A DNA stretch of 64,000 nt, from positions 1 through 64,000 of the forward strand of contig CALUJM010000012.1 in NCBI GenBank assembly GCA_944320975.1, given 5' to 3'. The stretch is from an uncultured Atopobiaceae bacterium. GTDB lineage: Bacteria > Actinomycetota > Coriobacteriia > Coriobacteriales > Atopobiaceae. Made by a program: the position numbers and the translations under genes. The notes below the pieces were generated by a model. It was not told the origin of the DNA. It was given only the letters and a program-made list of their open reading frames with translations, and made no database searches. Positions 60,577-64,000 of the stretch are shown here, one piece after another. The first letter of the stretch is position 1. Every line of letters begins with the position of its first letter.

Positions 60577-60655
60577 GCCGCCGGCGAGTAAGAGTAATTT
60601 GCCAAAACCGGCCCCTTTCGAGGGGGTTTCTCGCAAGAAACTCTTACTCGGCGGT
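60577..60655. repeat. Long cruciform between uvrB and the TPR gene
   Basis: CGAGTAAGAGT (60585-60595) and its perfect inverse ACTCTTACTCG (60640-60650) enclose a second small stem (AAACC...CCCC / GGGG...GTTT). GGGCGAGAAGAACG is repeated in tandem just after it (60687-60714), and its inverse is just before (60553-60565). Confidence 0.6.
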
Positions 60656-60759
60656 AAAGCCGGCGAAGCCGCCGTTCGGGAAGGCCGGGCGAGAAGAACG
60701 GGGCGAGAAGAACGCCCGCGCCGGCGCCGGGTAGAATGGACATCGACGGGAGGAGGCTC

Positions 60760-63123
60760 ATGCGACCAGACGACACCAGGGACGGCACGGCAGGCAAGGC
60801 CCTCACGAGGGCGCTCGCCATCGCGCTCGTCGCCATCCTCGTCGTGATCGCGTGCCTGCTGCTGGCCGACGAGGGCCCCAACGGCACCAAGATCGCGGGA
60901 CGCCTGGGAGCCGCGGCTGCCGCCGTGCTCGCGCTCCTCGTCTACCAGGGCATGGAGCGCCGCAGGCGGCGCACCGAGAAGGACTTTGCGGGCAAGCCGT
61001 GGATGCGCAAGGCCGAGCCCGCCCGAGACGCCGAGCCCGCAGAGCCCGCCCGGGACGCGACGCCCCAGGCGCCGGCCCCCGCGCAGACCCGCCAGGGCGG
61101 CGGGGCCGACCTCGACGGGATGCTCGCGCACGCAGACGACGCCCTTCTCGCCCTGCGCGACCTCGTGCTGCACGGGGACCCCGAGGACTACGGCATGCTC
61201 CCCTCGCTGCTGCGCCGCGCGGGGCTGCTCGACTGGGAGGGCCCCGCGCCCGTGAGCGCCACCAAGCTCCGCCGGAACGGCCGCTGGTGGCTCACGCTGC
61301 GCACGGACGAGCCCCTCTCCGAGAACGTCTACGACCGGCTGACCACTCTCGAGGCGGTCCTCAACGTCAACGACGACCTCACGCGGAAGGAGTGGCCGGA
61401 GAAGGCGACCCCCGCCTGGAGGCTGATGCGGACCCTCTCTGACGTCGCGGACCTGACGCCCGCCTCGTGCGACCGACCGCTGGTCACCGACCTTCTCGAC
61501 CGTGCCGAGAAGGACGGCGAGTGGTCATGCCGCCTGCGCTTCGCGGACTCCGTCGAGAACCTTCCTGCGCCGTTTCGCATCGAGATGGCGTTCCAGGTCA
61601 ACCTCGCGCAGGGCCTCCTCGGCGTCGACGTCGTGGTCCCCCGGCCGGGATGCCTCTCTTTCGCCGGGGTCCGCAGCCAGGCTGCCTGGGCGCGGGCGTA
61701 TGCGCTGAGGGTCGCCCTGCTGCTCGGACGGCGAGGGTTCGCCTCGTCAGAGCGCGTCGGGCGCGTCGTCGTCAACTGCCGCGAGCACGGCTCGGACGAC
61801 GTGCTCATGTCGCTCGACCTCACGAGGGAGGCCCTCGAGCGCCTGCGCGCAGCCGCGCGCTCGCCCAAGGTCGTCGACGAGGGGCTTCCCGAGGACCCGG
61901 CACTGCGCTTCTCGCTCGACGCCGCGGGCTGGCTCAGGGCCGTCGAGCCCTTCCTCCCCCTCGCGGACGAGGAGCTCAGCCCCGCCGCGCGCCGGCGCCT
62001 CCCGGAGCTCGACGACACGCCCTGTGACGAGGCCCTCGCGCGCGCCTGCGGGGCGCGGCGCATCTGCGACCTCGGCATCATGGAGAAGGCCGGCCGCGCG
62101 GAGGCATGGAACGCCGTGGTCGGCGAGCTCGGGGACACCACGCAGGGCGCCGTCGCCCGCCTCATGGCGCTGCGGGACGCCACCGACGACCTCACGGTCG
62201 CCGAAGCCTGCGAGCGCGCGAGCAAGGCGCTCGTGGACGGGGCGGTCGACGTCTCTGACCTGCCCGCGCTCGCGGCGCTCTTCGTGGACGGGGGCACCCT
62301 CGGCGCCGTGGCCCGCTCCGCCCGCGCGACGCTCGAGGGCGATGCCACGCCCGAGCAGCTCGAGCAGGTCGTGGGCGCCCTCGAGAGGGAGCTCTCCCCC
62401 ATCGCCGAGACGGGCCTCTACCTTGACGACGGGGACAGCGTCTATCGCTACTTCAACTCGGTCGCCGAGCGCGTGTCCTACAACCTCGAGGCCGACGACG
62501 CCGGGCGGCGCGTGAGGCTCGTCCCCGACGAGTACTACGCCGCGCACTCCTACGCGTCGCGCGCGCTCACGATGCTCGGGCGCCTCCCCGAGGCCATCGC
62601 GCACGCCGACGAGCTCATGCGCGTGGCGCCGGCGACGCCCGACGCGGCGCTCGCCAAGGTCCGTTGCCTCGAGGAGCAGTCGCGGATCTTCGAGGCCGCC
62701 GACCTGCTCAAGCACACGATCGAGATCTGCCCGTCCGCGCGGGAGCTTGCCATCTGCTTCTACCGTCTCGCCTTCATGGAGTGGAAGCTCGGCAGGAGCG
62801 ACCTCGCCGTCGCCTGCTACCAGCGCGCCATCGCGCTGCACGAGGACATCGCCGGGCAGGCGAAAAGCGAGCTCTCCGACCTGCTGGAGGCCGGCGGGGA
62901 GGGCCTGCGGGCCCTGGACGACGACGAGGTCGTCCCGGCGCTCGAGCGGGGCGAGATCCCGGCGGGCGACCTCGGCGAGCTGCGCGCCCGTGCGGGGGAC
63001 GCCGCCGGCGCCTGCGTCGACGCCGGGCTCTTCTCGGTGGCTCGGCCTCTCATGGGGGCGTACCTGGAGCTCGGCCGCGACGACGCGCTGCTCGACGTCT
63101 ACCGCTCGCTCGCACGGCCGTAA
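60760..63123 (+). CDS. Membrane-anchored TPR-containing protein
   Basis: About 787 aa. An N-terminal membrane hairpin (ALAIALVAILVVIACLLLA and AAAAAVLALLVYQG) is followed by a charged, Ala/Pro-rich linker. Several hundred residues follow without a motif I know. Near residues 590-720 there are TPR-like helices (YAAHSYASRALTMLGRLPEA; ALAKVRCLEEQSRIFEAADL; LAFMEWKLGRSDLAVACYQRA). Function unknown; TPRs suggest a scaffold. The ATG at 60760 has GGGAGG 6 nt upstream; an earlier ATG at 60736 lacks one. Confidence 0.72.
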   Translation: MRPDDTRDGTAGKALTRALAIALVAILVVIACLLLADEGPNGTKIAGRLGAAAAAVLALLVYQGMERRRRRTEKDFAGKPWMRKAEPARDAEPAEPARDATPQAPAPAQTRQGGGADLDGMLAHADDALLALRDLVLHGDPEDYGMLPSLLRRAGLLDWEGPAPVSATKLRRNGRWWLTLRTDEPLSENVYDRLTTLEAVLNVNDDLTRKEWPEKATPAWRLMRTLSDVADLTPASCDRPLVTDLLDRAEKDGEWSCRLRFADSVENLPAPFRIEMAFQVNLAQGLLGVDVVVPRPGCLSFAGVRSQAAWARAYALRVALLLGRRGFASSERVGRVVVNCREHGSDDVLMSLDLTREALERLRAAARSPKVVDEGLPEDPALRFSLDAAGWLRAVEPFLPLADEELSPAARRRLPELDDTPCDEALARACGARRICDLGIMEKAGRAEAWNAVVGELGDTTQGAVARLMALRDATDDLTVAEACERASKALVDGAVDVSDLPALAALFVDGGTLGAVARSARATLEGDATPEQLEQVVGALERELSPIAETGLYLDDGDSVYRYFNSVAERVSYNLEADDAGRRVRLVPDEYYAAHSYASRALTMLGRLPEAIAHADELMRVAPATPDAALAKVRCLEEQSRIFEAADLLKHTIEICPSARELAICFYRLAFMEWKLGRSDLAVACYQRAIALHEDIAGQAKSELSDLLEAGGEGLRALDDDEVVPALERGEIPAGDLGELRARAGDAAGACVDAGLFSVARPLMGAYLELGRDDALLDVYRSLARP

Positions 63124-63132
63124 CGGCTCCGC

Positions 63133-63735
63133 CTACTCGGCGGGGGCGAGCCCCTCCGGATAGCTCCGCTGATAGCCCTCGTAGGCTGCGCGGACCCGCT
63201 CGAGGTAGGCGCGCGTCTCGGCGTACTCGATGCCCTCGGGAAGGGTCGCGCCGTCCGCGATCCAGCCCTGGACGGTGCCGATCCCGGCGTTGTAGGCAGC
63301 GATCACCTCGTCGAGGCTCGAGAGGTGCGTCTGGAGATAGCCCAGGTAGGCGCAGCCGTACTCGATGTTCACCACGGGGTCTGCGAGCGCGGCGGGGTCA
63401 TAGTCCTCAGCGCTCACCAGCCCCAGGCCGTTCAGGCTCTCCGCCGTCGCGGGCATGACCTGCATGAGGCCCACGGCGCCGGCGTGCGAGACCGCGCCCT
63501 CGTCCCAGCCCGACTCGCACTTGATCACGGCGCACACGAGGTCGGGGTCCACGCCGTGGCGCGCGGCGGCGTCCTCGACCGTCTGCACGTGTCCCACCGG
63601 GTAGGCGACGGAGCGCACCCACTCGAGCGGGGCCGCCGCCAGCCCGGCGGAAAACACCAGCGCCAGGGCGAGAAGAACGAGCGGGATGACGCGGTACCAG
63701 CGCCAGAGCCGCTCGGGTCGGCTATGCCTGGGCAC
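63133..63735 (-). CDS. Lytic transglycosylase (SLT domain)
   Basis: A 200-aa exported protein. An N-terminal membrane/signal helix (VIPLVLLALALVFSAGLAA) precedes a soluble lytic transglycosylase domain: VIKCESGWDEGAVSHAG with the catalytic Glu, GLMQVMPATAESL and VIAAYNAGIGTVQGW. It cleaves peptidoglycan glycan strands. The GTG start overlaps the coaE end by 14 bp. Confidence 0.9.
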   Translation of the reverse strand: MPRHSRPERLWRWYRVIPLVLLALALVFSAGLAAAPLEWVRSVAYPVGHVQTVEDAAARHGVDPDLVCAVIKCESGWDEGAVSHAGAVGLMQVMPATAESLNGLGLVSAEDYDPAALADPVVNIEYGCAYLGYLQTHLSSLDEVIAAYNAGIGTVQGWIADGATLPEGIEYAETRAYLERVRAAYEGYQRSYPEGLAPAE

Positions 63736-64000
63736 CCGCGCGTCCCCTCTTGGGCACGTTGTGCCAACCCTGCTGCTCGCGCTTGTGCCACCAGTCGCGA
63801 ATCTCCTGGTCGAAGACATCGGCGGTGTGGATGTTGTTGAAGACGAAGCTGCTGTGCGCCTTGATGTAGGCCTCGGTGGGCTGCTGATGGAGGCGACGGT
63901 CGAAGTCGCGGGGGTCCATTCCGCGCTGCGCCGCGCGGGCGCGCCGGGCGGGCGCGGGGCACACGACGCCGATGATCTCGTCGGCCATGTCGAACGAGCC
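63722..64000 (-). CDS. coaE: Dephospho-CoA kinase, C-terminal part (runs off the window)
   Basis: The 3' end of a gene whose front lies beyond the window. FDMADEIIGVVCPAPARRARAAQRG (quoted by ends FDMADEIIGV and RRARAAQR), DPRDFDRRLHQQ and HSSFVFNNIHTADVFDQEI fit the lid and C-terminal helices of CoaE, including the R-x-x-x-Q segment. The Met inside FDMADE is internal, not the start. A short basic tail (VPKRGRAGAQA) is unusual. Confidence 0.75.
   Translation of the reverse strand, partial: GSFDMADEIIGVVCPAPARRARAAQRGMDPRDFDRRLHQQPTEAYIKAHSSFVFNNIHTADVFDQEIRDWWHKREQQGWHNVPKRGRAGAQA

Overview
The window is high-GC DNA with a full histidine operon, uvrA and uvrB, a MurJ flippase, LoaP-like NusG paralogues and GTG/TTG starts after strong Shine-Dalgarno sequences. 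This fits a Coriobacteriia host, most likely an Olsenella/Atopobiaceae-type gut or oral actinobacterium. That placement is an inference from gene content; no rRNA or tRNA gene was recognised.

Region 1 (about 90-13,235, minus strand) is surface-polysaccharide locus 1. Reading from its promoter it holds two NusG-family antiterminators, an undecaprenyl-phosphate sugar transferase, a glycosyltransferase, a Wzy-like polymerase, a Wzx flippase, a CDP-glycerol-type polyol-phosphate transferase, a fused phosphocholine cytidylyltransferase/choline kinase and an IspD/TarI-like cytidylyltransferase. With no visible terminator it runs on into a TIR-deoxyribosyltransferase-like fusion, a stand-alone deoxyribosyltransferase-like protein and a type II Thoeris pair (TM-macro ThsA, TIR-like ThsB). 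The first antiterminator has an 11-G tract just after its best start codon and is out of frame in this sequence, which looks like a phase-OFF state.

Region 2 (13,235-20,930) is a defence and mobile-element island. It holds an MqsR-MqsA-SecB-like toxin-antitoxin-chaperone set and an ABC-three-component module (DUF2326 ATPase, small middle component, SMEK effector). The effector gene is split by an IS110-family element, and removing the element restores the frame exactly. A decayed AAA ATPase fragment follows. Related 76-bp repeats bracket the ABC-3C module.

Region 3 (20,930-32,830, minus) is polysaccharide locus 2: NusG-like antiterminator, sugar transferase, three glycosyltransferases, Wzy, FrhB-like ferredoxin protein, pyruvyltransferase, Wzx and WecB. 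A 122-bp promoter segment bounded by 16-bp inverted repeats lies before the antiterminator, next to a Pin-type serine recombinase. The only strong -10 box points away from the operon, so this is a probable invertible promoter caught in the OFF orientation.

Region 4 (32,900-64,000) is mostly housekeeping: DUF3800 protein, Fe-S aldo/keto reductase, a frameshifted Fic toxin with its antitoxin, an IS1595-like element, hisZG-D-C-B-H-A (HisZ and HisG fused), murJ, a small toxin/RHH-antitoxin pair, ybaK, uvrA, an MBL hydrolase, a YhcH-family protein, an Mrp ATPase, two flavoproteins, a PTS IIB protein, a DUF2974 protein, uvrB, a TPR protein, a lytic transglycosylase and the end of coaE. Several families of palindromic and tandem intergenic repeats are scattered here, and some reach into gene ends.
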